In this document: positions 16,520 to 25,190 of the stretch, in pieces
How positions within the stretch are numbered: position 1 is the stretch's first letter
Layout: each line of letters begins with the position of its first letter
Source: Marinobacter sediminum
Lineage (GTDB): Bacteria; Pseudomonadota; Gammaproteobacteria; Pseudomonadales; Oleiphilaceae
Length of the DNA: 64,000 bases
Direction of reading: 5' to 3'
Assembly: GCF_016820575.1 (NCBI RefSeq)
Contig: NZ_JAEMQH010000002.1
Location: 1,113,305 to 1,177,304, forward strand
The notes under the pieces: model-generated
The model's input: only the letters and a program-made list of their open reading frames with translations
Database searches by the model: none
What the model was told of the DNA's origin: nothing
Made by a program: the position numbers and the translations under genes

Positions 16520-18412
16520 ATGCCCGACGAGTTGCTCTCACCCAGTATCGAAACCGCTGAACTGACCTGGCAGGACGGTGTCCCGGAATCAACCCGGTTC
16601 GGGGACGTCTATTTCAATCGTGAGGACGGGCTGGCCGAGAGCCGGTATGTTTTTCTTCGCCCCAACCGGCTTACTGAACGGTTTACGTCGGTTCCGGCGG
16701 GTGGCAGCTTTGTGGTCGCCGAATCCGGGTTCGGAACGGGGCTGAATTTCCTCGCCACCTGGCAGGCGTGGCGAGAGCATGCGACCAACCAGTCGGCCAC
16801 CCTGCATTTTGTGTCGGTAGAGCGCTTTCCCCTAAAACGGGACGACCTGGTTCGGGCCCTCGCCTTATGGCCGGAACTGGCGCCATTGGCGGCCGAGTTG
16901 GCTGACAAGTATCCACCGATGACCCGCGGCGCGCATCGCATTCTGCTGGATGGCGGCCGGGTTCGGCTAACGCTTTACCTGGGGGATGTTCATGAAGCCT
17001 GGCAGGCGCTCCAGTTCAAGGCCGACGCCTGGTTTCTGGACGGTTTTTCCCCGGCCTGTAACCCGGAAATGTGGCAGGATCAGGCTCTTGCCATGATCAG
17101 CGCGCACAGCAAACCGGGCGCGACCCTCGCCACCTTTACCGCGGTGAGCCGAGTTCGGCGGGCACTCGAAAGTGCCGGCTTCACCATGAACATCTCACCG
17201 GGATTCGGGCGCAAAAGAGACATGCTGGCGGGGACGCTACCGGCTGACGTTGTTTCAGACCAAGATCAGCCCGCGCATTCGGTTGCGATCATCGGCGCGG
17301 GCATCGCCGGCTGCCTGCTCGCCCGCAATCTCGCCGAGCGCGGCCTTCCGGTAACGCTGATCGACTCGGCCAAGGGCCCTGGCGCGGGCGCCTCCGGAAA
17401 CCTTCAGGGCGCGACCTATGTGAAACTGGGGGTCGAATTCAACGATCAAACAGAGCTGGCACTGACCGCCCTGTGTTTTAGTCAGCGCTTCTACAACCGC
17501 TTCCGTGATCAGTATTGGCATCCTACCGGTTTACTCCAGCTGGCCTGGAGCGAACAGGAACAGGACCGTCAGCGGCGTTTCCTCAAAAGGAACGCTTACC
17601 CGGCGGACGTCTTCTACCCGGTAGACCAACACCAGGCTGAGCAACTGACCGGCGTTCCGACCCAAACCGGCGGGCTCTGGTTTCCAGGCAGTGGCTGGCT
17701 GGAGCCGGCAAAGCTGTGTGCGGAACTCGCGGCGCACCCCCTGATCCGCCAGCAGTTCCAGACCGATGTGCAGCAGCTGCAACGACTGACCAACGCCTGG
17801 GCCATAAAGCCCGCAACCGGGCCAGAGATAGCCGCGGATCGCGTGGTGATTTGCGCCGGACATCTTACCCCGTCGCTGCTGCCGGTTTCGGGCCGGTTCC
17901 GCCTCAAGAAGATTCGTGGTCAGGTCACTCACCTGGAATCACAATCCCTGACAAGCCCTCGATCCGTGATCTGTGGCCCTCGCTACCTGAATCCCGCCCA
18001 TGGCGGTGTGGCTGTGGTTGGCGCCACTTTTGACCTGCGCGATGACAATCCCAATCCCACCATGGCCAGCCATGAACAGAACCTGCAAGAGCTAACCGAC
18101 CTGTTGCCGGGCATTCTGGAGGACAAAGAGGGGCTCGAAGAATCCGTTGAAGGGCGAGTCAGCTTCCGCTGCGCTACCCACGACTACCAGCCCGTGGCCG
18201 ATGAATTGTGCGACTCTGAGGGCCGGGTGAGCCCGGACCTGTTCATGTTCACTGGGCTCGGCAGCAAGGGACTCACCTATGCCCCGTTGCTTGCGGAATA
18301 CCTGGCGGACAAACTGTCAAACCAACCACAATGCCTGCCATCACACCTGGTGCGTCGGCTGGCAAGTCGGCGCCTGCACCAGGTGGAAAAACCGGAATCG
18401 AATACAGGGTAA
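16520..18412 (+). CDS. mnmC: Bifunctional tRNA 5-methylaminomethyl-2-thiouridine synthase MnmC
   Basis: Last two steps of mnm5s2U formation at tRNA position 34. The N-terminal methyltransferase domain (about 1-240) has the SAM motif ESGFGTGLNFL and DAWFLDGFSPACNPEMW. The C-terminal FAD oxidase domain starts near residue 255 with VAIIGAGIAGCLLARNLAERG-like dinucleotide binding and ends with the MFTGLGSKGLTYAPLLAEYLA stretch. At 631 residues it is full length and not split. The ATG at 16520 is four bases after the cyclophilin stop. Confidence 0.95.
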   Translation: MPDELLSPSIETAELTWQDGVPESTRFGDVYFNREDGLAESRYVFLRPNRLTERFTSVPAGGSFVVAESGFGTGLNFLATWQAWREHATNQSATLHFVSVERFPLKRDDLVRALALWPELAPLAAELADKYPPMTRGAHRILLDGGRVRLTLYLGDVHEAWQALQFKADAWFLDGFSPACNPEMWQDQALAMISAHSKPGATLATFTAVSRVRRALESAGFTMNISPGFGRKRDMLAGTLPADVVSDQDQPAHSVAIIGAGIAGCLLARNLAERGLPVTLIDSAKGPGAGASGNLQGATYVKLGVEFNDQTELALTALCFSQRFYNRFRDQYWHPTGLLQLAWSEQEQDRQRRFLKRNAYPADVFYPVDQHQAEQLTGVPTQTGGLWFPGSGWLEPAKLCAELAAHPLIRQQFQTDVQQLQRLTNAWAIKPATGPEIAADRVVICAGHLTPSLLPVSGRFRLKKIRGQVTHLESQSLTSPRSVICGPRYLNPAHGGVAVVGATFDLRDDNPNPTMASHEQNLQELTDLLPGILEDKEGLEESVEGRVSFRCATHDYQPVADELCDSEGRVSPDLFMFTGLGSKGLTYAPLLAEYLADKLSNQPQCLPSHLVRRLASRRLHQVEKPESNTG

Positions 18413-18479
18413 ACTACAGTAATGGGCTTCACGGCCGATAAGTGACTAATGCCAGTGTAAAACTTGGGGATTCCTATTC

Positions 18480-19115
18480 ATGTCCATCTTCGTCAGTGAG
18501 CCAGGCCGTCCAATCGGGACCCGCCTTCCGGAAGCCTTCCGGGCACGGCGTGTGAACGATGTTACGGAGCTGACCGAGAGCCATGCCATCAACCCCAGCC
18601 ACAGCGAAGCAACGGACGCGGAATTTCAGCAGGCAGCCAACTCGGGACGGCATCATCGAGCGCTGGAGGAATATGGCGCCACGGCGGCAGTAGAGCCCAG
18701 AGCGGAACGGGTCTACCTACCGGTATCGATGATCTGCTCTCCCGCCCTGTACTCGGTGCCGGCCACGTCCACCATCTCGAATGCCATGGCACTCATGGAA
18801 GAACACGGCGTACACCATCTGGTCATCACAGCGGAAGACAACATTGCAGGCCTGGTTGATCTCCGTTGGCTTCTCGATTGGTTGCACCGCCATCGCGCCA
18901 ATGCCTTCGACCAGAACCTGGTCCATATGGAACTGCCGGCATTTCTCACGGCCTCACCGGAAACCGACGCCCATCAATTGGCTAGACTGATGCTTGCACA
19001 CCAGTTAAATGCTGCCCTGGTGGTAGACCCGAACGGTAAGGCCTCAGGCATCGTGACCAGTACGGATTACCTGAGGCTGTATGCCAGCGCCAGCAGGCAT
19101 GAAGGCGCAGTTTAA
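18480..19115 (+). CDS. CBS-pair domain protein
   Basis: Cytoplasmic protein of 211 residues. The first 75 residues are of no known family and probably flexible; residues 80-135 and 145-205 form a CBS pair (VSMICSPALYSVPATSTISNAMALM, HHLVITAEDNIAGLVDLRWLL; ASPETDAHQLARLM, ALVVDPNGKASGIVTSTDYLRL). CBS pairs usually bind adenosyl nucleotides and regulate partner proteins, but no partner domain is present here. Its stop overlaps by 4 bases the stop of the lipoprotein gene on the minus strand. Confidence 0.85.
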   Translation: MSIFVSEPGRPIGTRLPEAFRARRVNDVTELTESHAINPSHSEATDAEFQQAANSGRHHRALEEYGATAAVEPRAERVYLPVSMICSPALYSVPATSTISNAMALMEEHGVHHLVITAEDNIAGLVDLRWLLDWLHRHRANAFDQNLVHMELPAFLTASPETDAHQLARLMLAHQLNAALVVDPNGKASGIVTSTDYLRLYASASRHEGAV

Positions 19116-21955
19116 TCCAGCGCTGAAAGCAGGTGGCCCTCCGGACCGAACACCAGCACCAACCAATCACTGCCAATGCGAGTCAACGCCGCGATTTCAT
19201 CATCGCGATAATTGGCCAGGGCGATAATCTCGGAGTCACCTTTCGGCAACTGGTAACGCCATTCGTTCTTGTAAGGCTTTTCCTCGCTATCAGATTCTGA
19301 ATCTTCTTCAATCAGGGATACCCTGGCCAAAATACCCTGATCGCCGTTGACCACCTCGGTTATCCCGTCGAACCCACCGTCGGTGACCCCGCTGGTTACC
19401 ATATCGTCTTCAAACGCCATCAAAACCCTGAGGCGGTCGTCCGACTGGTCGCCAGCATCGTTGAGAGTGAACGCCTGCCTGATCAGACCGGTGGTAGTGT
19501 AAGCCAGCAGGAAACCCGCTTGGCTGTCCAGGGGCCCACGCTCAAGGCTGCGATTGCCCTCCTTGTCTTTCAGCAGCCGATAGCTGCCGGCCGCAGTGCC
19601 GAGTAGCCACATTTGATTACTTTCGTAGGTAGCATCAGTCAGCGGATCATCGGCTTCGGAGCCAACCTGGAACACGGCGAGCCCGCGCTCCCCTGAGGTG
19701 GTGCTGTAGTAGAACGCATCTACCCCGCCTAATACCGGTTCGCCATTCACCGAACCGGCCACAGACCCGAAGAGCAGAGGCGCTACCGAGCGTGGGGCAG
19801 CGCCGACCACAGACTCGTTGGCGGACGAGCCGACCTGGCGAGTCCAGGCGACCTTCGGAACTTCGTTGGCTCCATCCAGCTGAGTATCGATGCGTTGCAG
19901 GAAACTGTCCCTACCACCGGCGTTAGTTTGGTTGGGCCAGGTTCCCCCAGTTTCCCCGGCGATCAGTACATAGCCACTGTCGGAATTCATGTGCACCGAT
20001 CGCACCTGGTCTTCGGCACTGGTGCCGGTTCGAATGGTCCAGTTCTCAACATACTCACCACCGTTGGACGGCTCATCAAACCTGTATCGGGTCGTCACAA
20101 TATCCTCTCCGCCCTGGGCGACGGTGCCCGCAACGGCCGCATCCGTGCTGTAGGAGACGACAAATTCGAAGCGGTCGACCTTGCCTTTATCCTTGGCTAC
20201 CTCTCGCTTGACGGTGGCAATCAGCGGTTTTGGCTGTGACAGTGTATCGCTGGTGCTGGAAATCAGAATATCCTGCAGTTCGCTGCCTTTCTGATCGTAA
20301 ACCCTGACCCGCACACGATCGCTGTTGAGGCTGTCATAACCAGCGACGAAGACCCGCCCCTCGTGAGACACATCGAGGTCGGTCGCAACAAAGCCGTCGG
20401 ATTTGTTCAAGGCTAGTGCTTTAACCTGCTCGTTAAAGCTTACTCTCAGAATACTTTCGTCAACCACACGGGCGTAGTTTTCCCGGCCTGCCTGATACTC
20501 CTGATCCAAACCGAGCAGGAGGAAACGGTCCTCCAATTCCGGGTTGGCATAGCTACCATCCGGAACCCGGATGCGAAACCTGACTTCATTGACGCCAACA
20601 GGAAACTCCAGCTCATCGGAAGGCGACCAACCGCCATTAATCCAGCGCTCGGTGACTACACCCGCACCCAGCTCGACGTCGGACTCCTTGGTTTCCTGAA
20701 GTCTGGCCCGAATCACCTCGTCCCGGTTCCCCGTCAGCACCGCCAGATACTCCCTTGCATCGCCAACGTTCAGAGCATCTCGCGCGCCCCCAGCTTCGGT
20801 CTGAATGCTTACCAGAGGCTCATTGTCATCGATTTTCAGAGAGGTATCGGCTTCTTTGTTATTGGGGCCCAGTCCCGCCAGCCCCGAACGTACTTCAGTG
20901 AGCTTCAGCTTGGCCGTTTCCTGCTTCTCCGGGAAAGAATCGTCAATGACTTCCAGGCGGATATAGCACTCAGTAATGCCCGGCTCCAGCGTGACAACGC
21001 CGCGGCTGTAGGTACCGGACTCGTCCTGCTGATAGACAAGGTAATCCAGCTCTTCCAGACGAGATTGACTGTTGCTGCCCAGGGCGACTATGTCATGACC
21101 GATAGTGGCATCGGCCTCGTTGGCCTTACTGTGATCACAACGCTGATGGGGCGGAAGGTAGTCAGTATCGGGATCCTTGTCGCAGCTGGCCGGGTTGTAC
21201 TCGGACGTGAGTTCAAAGGCCACCGCCACCCGGGTGACGGATGGTTGATCGAGCAGTACTCGAACCAGAACCGGCTGGGTTTCGGCGGTGATCGTCTTGG
21301 TACCCGAAACCGAGCCGTCTTCGGCGTACTGGTTTACGGTAAAACTGTGTTCCCCCGGGGTATCCAGGTTCGGAACGTCACAAAACCCGTCACTCTCTTC
21401 CGACTCTTCGCCGCTGCCGGCTCCGGTATTAGCACCACTATCGGAACTCTGCCCCTCCGTGAAGGTGTCGTTCTCAAGCGATAGCGCATTGTACTTAACC
21501 TCGATATCAAACGGTTGCACACCCGACATACCCCCGTCGGTGCTGACGAGGTTGATACCCAGCTGACGCCCCAGATCCGCTTCGCCCCGACTGCCCCCAC
21601 TAAGCCCAGGGACGCCTCGCATGATGATGCCCTGGCGGGCCTTATTGCTGGTGCCCTCGAGGGCAAGCCAGGATGGCGCGTTAGTAAGGGTGTAATCGAG
21701 AATGTCCTCACCGCCATAGGCGCCGAAGTTGTAGTAGTACTCCACGCCGAGATAGGCTTCTGCCGGTGGCACTCCAATAATCGTAGGGTCGTCGGGGTCT
21801 TTTTCGGTCTTGCAGGCAATCAGGGCCGAAGCAAAAACCAGCGTCACGAGGAGGCGGCTGGCGGAACCAGTGCGGGAGACTAAATCGGCGCGCATGGAAA
21901 AATCCGTTTTAACGTTGTTGTTATCGGGTGCCCTGGCTCTCGATTGAAAGCCCAT
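19112..21955 (-). CDS. Large lipoprotein with Calx-beta-like and repeat domains
   Basis: Unrecognised exported protein of 947 residues. A long-n-region signal ends in a lipobox-like LIAC at about residue 48, so it is a likely lipoprotein. Then follow an Ig-like putative domain (PPAEAYLGVEYYYNFGA), an acidic linker, two stretches like Calx-beta repeats (residues about 210-375 and 380-490, each with a DDN/DDS turn), and a C-terminal half of short beta repeats of the SBBP/delta-60 type (GRVFVAGYDS, GYVLIAGETGG, GGVDAFYYSTTSG). The ATG at 21955 has CGGAG 6 bases upstream. It lies downstream of the giant-protein cluster on the same strand. A surface adhesin or structural role is inferred. Confidence 0.7.
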   Translation of the reverse strand: MGFQSRARAPDNNNVKTDFSMRADLVSRTGSASRLLVTLVFASALIACKTEKDPDDPTIIGVPPAEAYLGVEYYYNFGAYGGEDILDYTLTNAPSWLALEGTSNKARQGIIMRGVPGLSGGSRGEADLGRQLGINLVSTDGGMSGVQPFDIEVKYNALSLENDTFTEGQSSDSGANTGAGSGEESEESDGFCDVPNLDTPGEHSFTVNQYAEDGSVSGTKTITAETQPVLVRVLLDQPSVTRVAVAFELTSEYNPASCDKDPDTDYLPPHQRCDHSKANEADATIGHDIVALGSNSQSRLEELDYLVYQQDESGTYSRGVVTLEPGITECYIRLEVIDDSFPEKQETAKLKLTEVRSGLAGLGPNNKEADTSLKIDDNEPLVSIQTEAGGARDALNVGDAREYLAVLTGNRDEVIRARLQETKESDVELGAGVVTERWINGGWSPSDELEFPVGVNEVRFRIRVPDGSYANPELEDRFLLLGLDQEYQAGRENYARVVDESILRVSFNEQVKALALNKSDGFVATDLDVSHEGRVFVAGYDSLNSDRVRVRVYDQKGSELQDILISSTSDTLSQPKPLIATVKREVAKDKGKVDRFEFVVSYSTDAAVAGTVAQGGEDIVTTRYRFDEPSNGGEYVENWTIRTGTSAEDQVRSVHMNSDSGYVLIAGETGGTWPNQTNAGGRDSFLQRIDTQLDGANEVPKVAWTRQVGSSANESVVGAAPRSVAPLLFGSVAGSVNGEPVLGGVDAFYYSTTSGERGLAVFQVGSEADDPLTDATYESNQMWLLGTAAGSYRLLKDKEGNRSLERGPLDSQAGFLLAYTTTGLIRQAFTLNDAGDQSDDRLRVLMAFEDDMVTSGVTDGGFDGITEVVNGDQGILARVSLIEEDSESDSEEKPYKNEWRYQLPKGDSEIIALANYRDDEIAALTRIGSDWLVLVFGPEGHLLSALD

Positions 21956-22102
21956 TTACACTCCGTTACAGAACAACGCCATGGTAGCCAATTTACCGTG
22001 CGGGCGATCTGCGCGAGTTCTCAGATTTTTCCGCCAGCCACAGTCACCACACGCCGGCCGCACATCACTGCAGCGAAACAACCTTAGTGGCTTTATCTTG
22101 TT

Positions 22103-25100
22103 CTATTTTGCTGGCAGATCAGCTCGGATTTTTTCGGGAAAAGCGTTCACAATACCTATCATAGCCGGGGCTGATCCCTGCACATCCCTCAGTCTCCTGT
22201 ATTCGGCCCCGTATTCAAGAACCTTCTGCCGGATATTTGAAGCATGAGCCAAAAGCTCAGTTATCTGTTCTTTTGGTAACGGCTTACTCATCAGGTAGCC
22301 CTGAACTTCATCACAATGAAGATCCTGCAAGAAGCGCAACTGCTCCTCCGTTTCGACACCTTCCGCCACAACCCGAATACCCAGGCTGTGACTCATCGCG
22401 ATAATCGCGCTGACAATCGACGCGTCACTCGAATTTTTCAGGAAATCGGTTATGAAGGTGCGGTCTATTTTCACGACGCTGATCGGGAATCGCTTCAAAT
22501 AACTTATTGACGAATATCCGGTACCAAAATCATCCAAATAAAAACGTATTCCGGCTGCGCCAAGCTTTTCCAATATGCCCGTTGCCGCATCCAGACAATG
22601 CATGACAGCCGTTTCCGTAATTTCAATTTCTAGCGCTTCAGCTGGTATGTCGAATTCTTCCACCACCGCTATTATTTCTTCGGCCAGGTTTGGGTTTCGG
22701 AATTCAAAAGGGGAAAGGTTTACGGCAACTGGCACTGTGCCATAGCCCGATTTCTGCCAAAAACTGATTTGCTGACACACGGCCCTAATGACCCAGCGAT
22801 CGAGCTCTTCGATCAATCCCGCCTGCTCCGCCAGCGGAATAAATTCACCTGGCTGTACCAGCCCTGATATCGGATGCTGCCAACGAACAAGGGCCTCCAT
22901 GCTGTTAATTTCACCCGTTCTCAAGTCAATTTTGGGCTGGTAATAAACAGTAAGTTCGTTGCGCTCTATTGCCCGATGCAACTCAGCCTCTAACTGAATC
23001 TGTTTCTTGGCACTCTGGTTTATTTCATCTGCATAGAACCAAAAGCTGTTATCCCCTTGAGCTCTTTTACCCTCGCGCATCGCGCTGCCTGCATTTCTGA
23101 GCAGTATCTCCGCGTCTGCACCATCACGCGGAAAGAGGCTTACACCTAGATTAACGTTCAAATAGAACTCATTGCTTTCAACGGAAATTGACGTCTTAAA
23201 TGCCAAAAATATACGTTGCAATATTTTCGTTACAATTTCAGGGCGCTCAAGGTCGGTGAGAACGAGCGCAATTTCGTTTCCATCAAGCCGTGACACCGTA
23301 AATAACAACCCTTCCTGTTCACAAACGGCCACTGTGTCTGTCGAGCGGAGCGTCTGCTTTAGACATGCGATTATTTTCTTGGCTAACTTTTCTGCCAAAG
23401 CAAAACCCAGCGTGTCTTTCACACGCTGCAATGAATCCACATTCACCACTAAAACCGCGATATGGGTACCATCCCGCCGCGCCCTGTTTATTCCCTGCTC
23501 GATCCGGTCCTGCAGTAAAGCATCACTTGGGCGACCAGCTGCGGAATCGCGACCTAGCTTAGCCTCCGCTCCACTCTTTTTTGCCGGTAACTGCACAGCC
23601 GGTTTGCTATCGATTACAGGCAATGCGCTCACCACGCTGTCCTGTTCGTGAGCCAATTCTAGCGACGGGTCCGATGCCATTGTTCTCGACCAACAGATCA
23701 CACGGTTCCGCCCAGTCTCCTTTGCGACATACAGCGCTTTATCCGCCTGCGCCAAAAGGTCGGGGGCACTTGCCGCACCATCCAACAAAGCAGCAATGCC
23801 AAAGCTGGAGGTAATTCGCAAATCACTATGGATCGTAGCCGTATCTGCCCCCTCAATGGCCGAACGCATTCGTTCGGCAATACGGGCAGCGGCGTTCACA
23901 TCGGTTTCTGGCAGTATGACCACAAACTCCTCGCCACCAAGTCGTCCCACGAGATCCCCCGAACGCGAACACTCTGTGAGAATCTGGGTTACCAGTTTAA
24001 TGGTCTCATCACCAACCCCGTGTCCAAACCGGTCATTCACCGATTTGAAGTGGTCAATATCAACCATAATACAGCTGAACTCTCCGCCCTCTTCTCGTGC
24101 CTCATCGAACAATAAATCCATATGATGAGTTAGGGAGCGTCTGTTAAGCACACCTGTCAGCGGGTCACGCGCAGCCAACCATTGCAATTCCTGATTCTGC
24201 CGCGAGATCTCTTTTTGACTGCGTTCCAGTTTCTGTAGCGTACGATGCAAAGCTTCGTTCTTTGCTTCTATTTGGGTAATGTCGTCGAAAGTAATTAAGA
24301 CGCCTCGCACTTTTCCCTCCGTTGCCGTAATCGGAGAGACGTTGACGTTAAGAATGCAAACTTCATTGAGACCATTTGTCAGTGTCAATGTGGCACTACG
24401 GGATAAAGTCTGGCCGGTTAGCACATCCGCCCAAGGAAGGTTCAAACGGTCGCCACCCTCACCGGGACTTCCCCACCCGAACCCGGCAATGTCCTTGCCC
24501 AGAAGCTCTTGAGGTTTCAGGCCCATTTTCTTTGCAAATGCCAGGTTCGCAAAGACAACAAACCCCTTCTGGTCCACGATCAGTAACCCCTCTGACAAGG
24601 TGTCCAGAGCCTTGCTCACCCGTTCGGGAATGACAGCGTCAGGGTTTAGCTCGCGCAACGCCCGCTTTAAAAACAGCAGATAAACCAGGAATCCGCCTAA
24701 AGAAATAAACAAGAGAATGCCAAGAAAGGAGTTTCTAAGAGAGAATAGGCCACCATTCCCGTTCAAATCGGTAAACGTCAGCTCGACATTTCCCCAGCGA
24801 TCCTGCCCATTGAAGAGCGGCACCAGAACTTGCGTTGCTGTTGATTTATCGCCACTTTGCAAGGTCCAGTATTGCTCGTGCCCCCCAAATTCGGATACCA
24901 GCTCACCACCCTTTTTTCGCACCGCAGCGGAGGTAATAAATTCGTTCCTCGCGACAATCGATTGCAGTATGTGATCGACCCCTTCTAATTGCTTTCGAGT
25001 GATCTCATTCGATAATTGAACCGCTAACGACTCAGCTGCAAATTTTCTTGATTGAAGTTCGGCATGTCTCGTGTCGGGTATCAAGCCAAGCAGGTCCGAG

Positions 25101-25177
25101 ATGAGCAGCATGGATACAGTAAGCAGCGTTAAGCTGAAGCTGATTCTTATCAAAGGAGACAAAAAGAATTTTTTCAT
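22103..25177 (-). CDS. Membrane sensor with PAS, GGDEF, degenerate GGDEF and EAL domains
   Basis: c-di-GMP enzyme of 1024 residues in the inner membrane. Order: TM1 (about 9-30), a periplasmic sensor (31-150), TM2 (151-172), PAS (190-305), an active-looking GGDEF domain (335-495) with GGEEF at 414-418 and an RxxD inhibitory site at 405-408, a second cyclase-like domain (about 550-720) whose signature is decayed to DGNEI at 632-636, and an EAL domain (730-990) with EAL at 761-763. It could make or break c-di-GMP. The ATG at 25177 lies 13 bases after the giant gene's stop, with GGCGGA upstream; a longer frame would overlap that gene. Control of the giant-protein cluster is likely but inferred. 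Confidence 0.93.
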   Translation of the reverse strand: MKKFFLSPLIRISFSLTLLTVSMLLISDLLGLIPDTRHAELQSRKFAAESLAVQLSNEITRKQLEGVDHILQSIVARNEFITSAAVRKKGGELVSEFGGHEQYWTLQSGDKSTATQVLVPLFNGQDRWGNVELTFTDLNGNGGLFSLRNSFLGILLFISLGGFLVYLLFLKRALRELNPDAVIPERVSKALDTLSEGLLIVDQKGFVVFANLAFAKKMGLKPQELLGKDIAGFGWGSPGEGGDRLNLPWADVLTGQTLSRSATLTLTNGLNEVCILNVNVSPITATEGKVRGVLITFDDITQIEAKNEALHRTLQKLERSQKEISRQNQELQWLAARDPLTGVLNRRSLTHHMDLLFDEAREEGGEFSCIMVDIDHFKSVNDRFGHGVGDETIKLVTQILTECSRSGDLVGRLGGEEFVVILPETDVNAAARIAERMRSAIEGADTATIHSDLRITSSFGIAALLDGAASAPDLLAQADKALYVAKETGRNRVICWSRTMASDPSLELAHEQDSVVSALPVIDSKPAVQLPAKKSGAEAKLGRDSAAGRPSDALLQDRIEQGINRARRDGTHIAVLVVNVDSLQRVKDTLGFALAEKLAKKIIACLKQTLRSTDTVAVCEQEGLLFTVSRLDGNEIALVLTDLERPEIVTKILQRIFLAFKTSISVESNEFYLNVNLGVSLFPRDGADAEILLRNAGSAMREGKRAQGDNSFWFYADEINQSAKKQIQLEAELHRAIERNELTVYYQPKIDLRTGEINSMEALVRWQHPISGLVQPGEFIPLAEQAGLIEELDRWVIRAVCQQISFWQKSGYGTVPVAVNLSPFEFRNPNLAEEIIAVVEEFDIPAEALEIEITETAVMHCLDAATGILEKLGAAGIRFYLDDFGTGYSSISYLKRFPISVVKIDRTFITDFLKNSSDASIVSAIIAMSHSLGIRVVAEGVETEEQLRFLQDLHCDEVQGYLMSKPLPKEQITELLAHASNIRQKVLEYGAEYRRLRDVQGSAPAMIGIVNAFPEKIRADLPAK

Positions 25178-25190
25178 AGTCTTATCCGCC

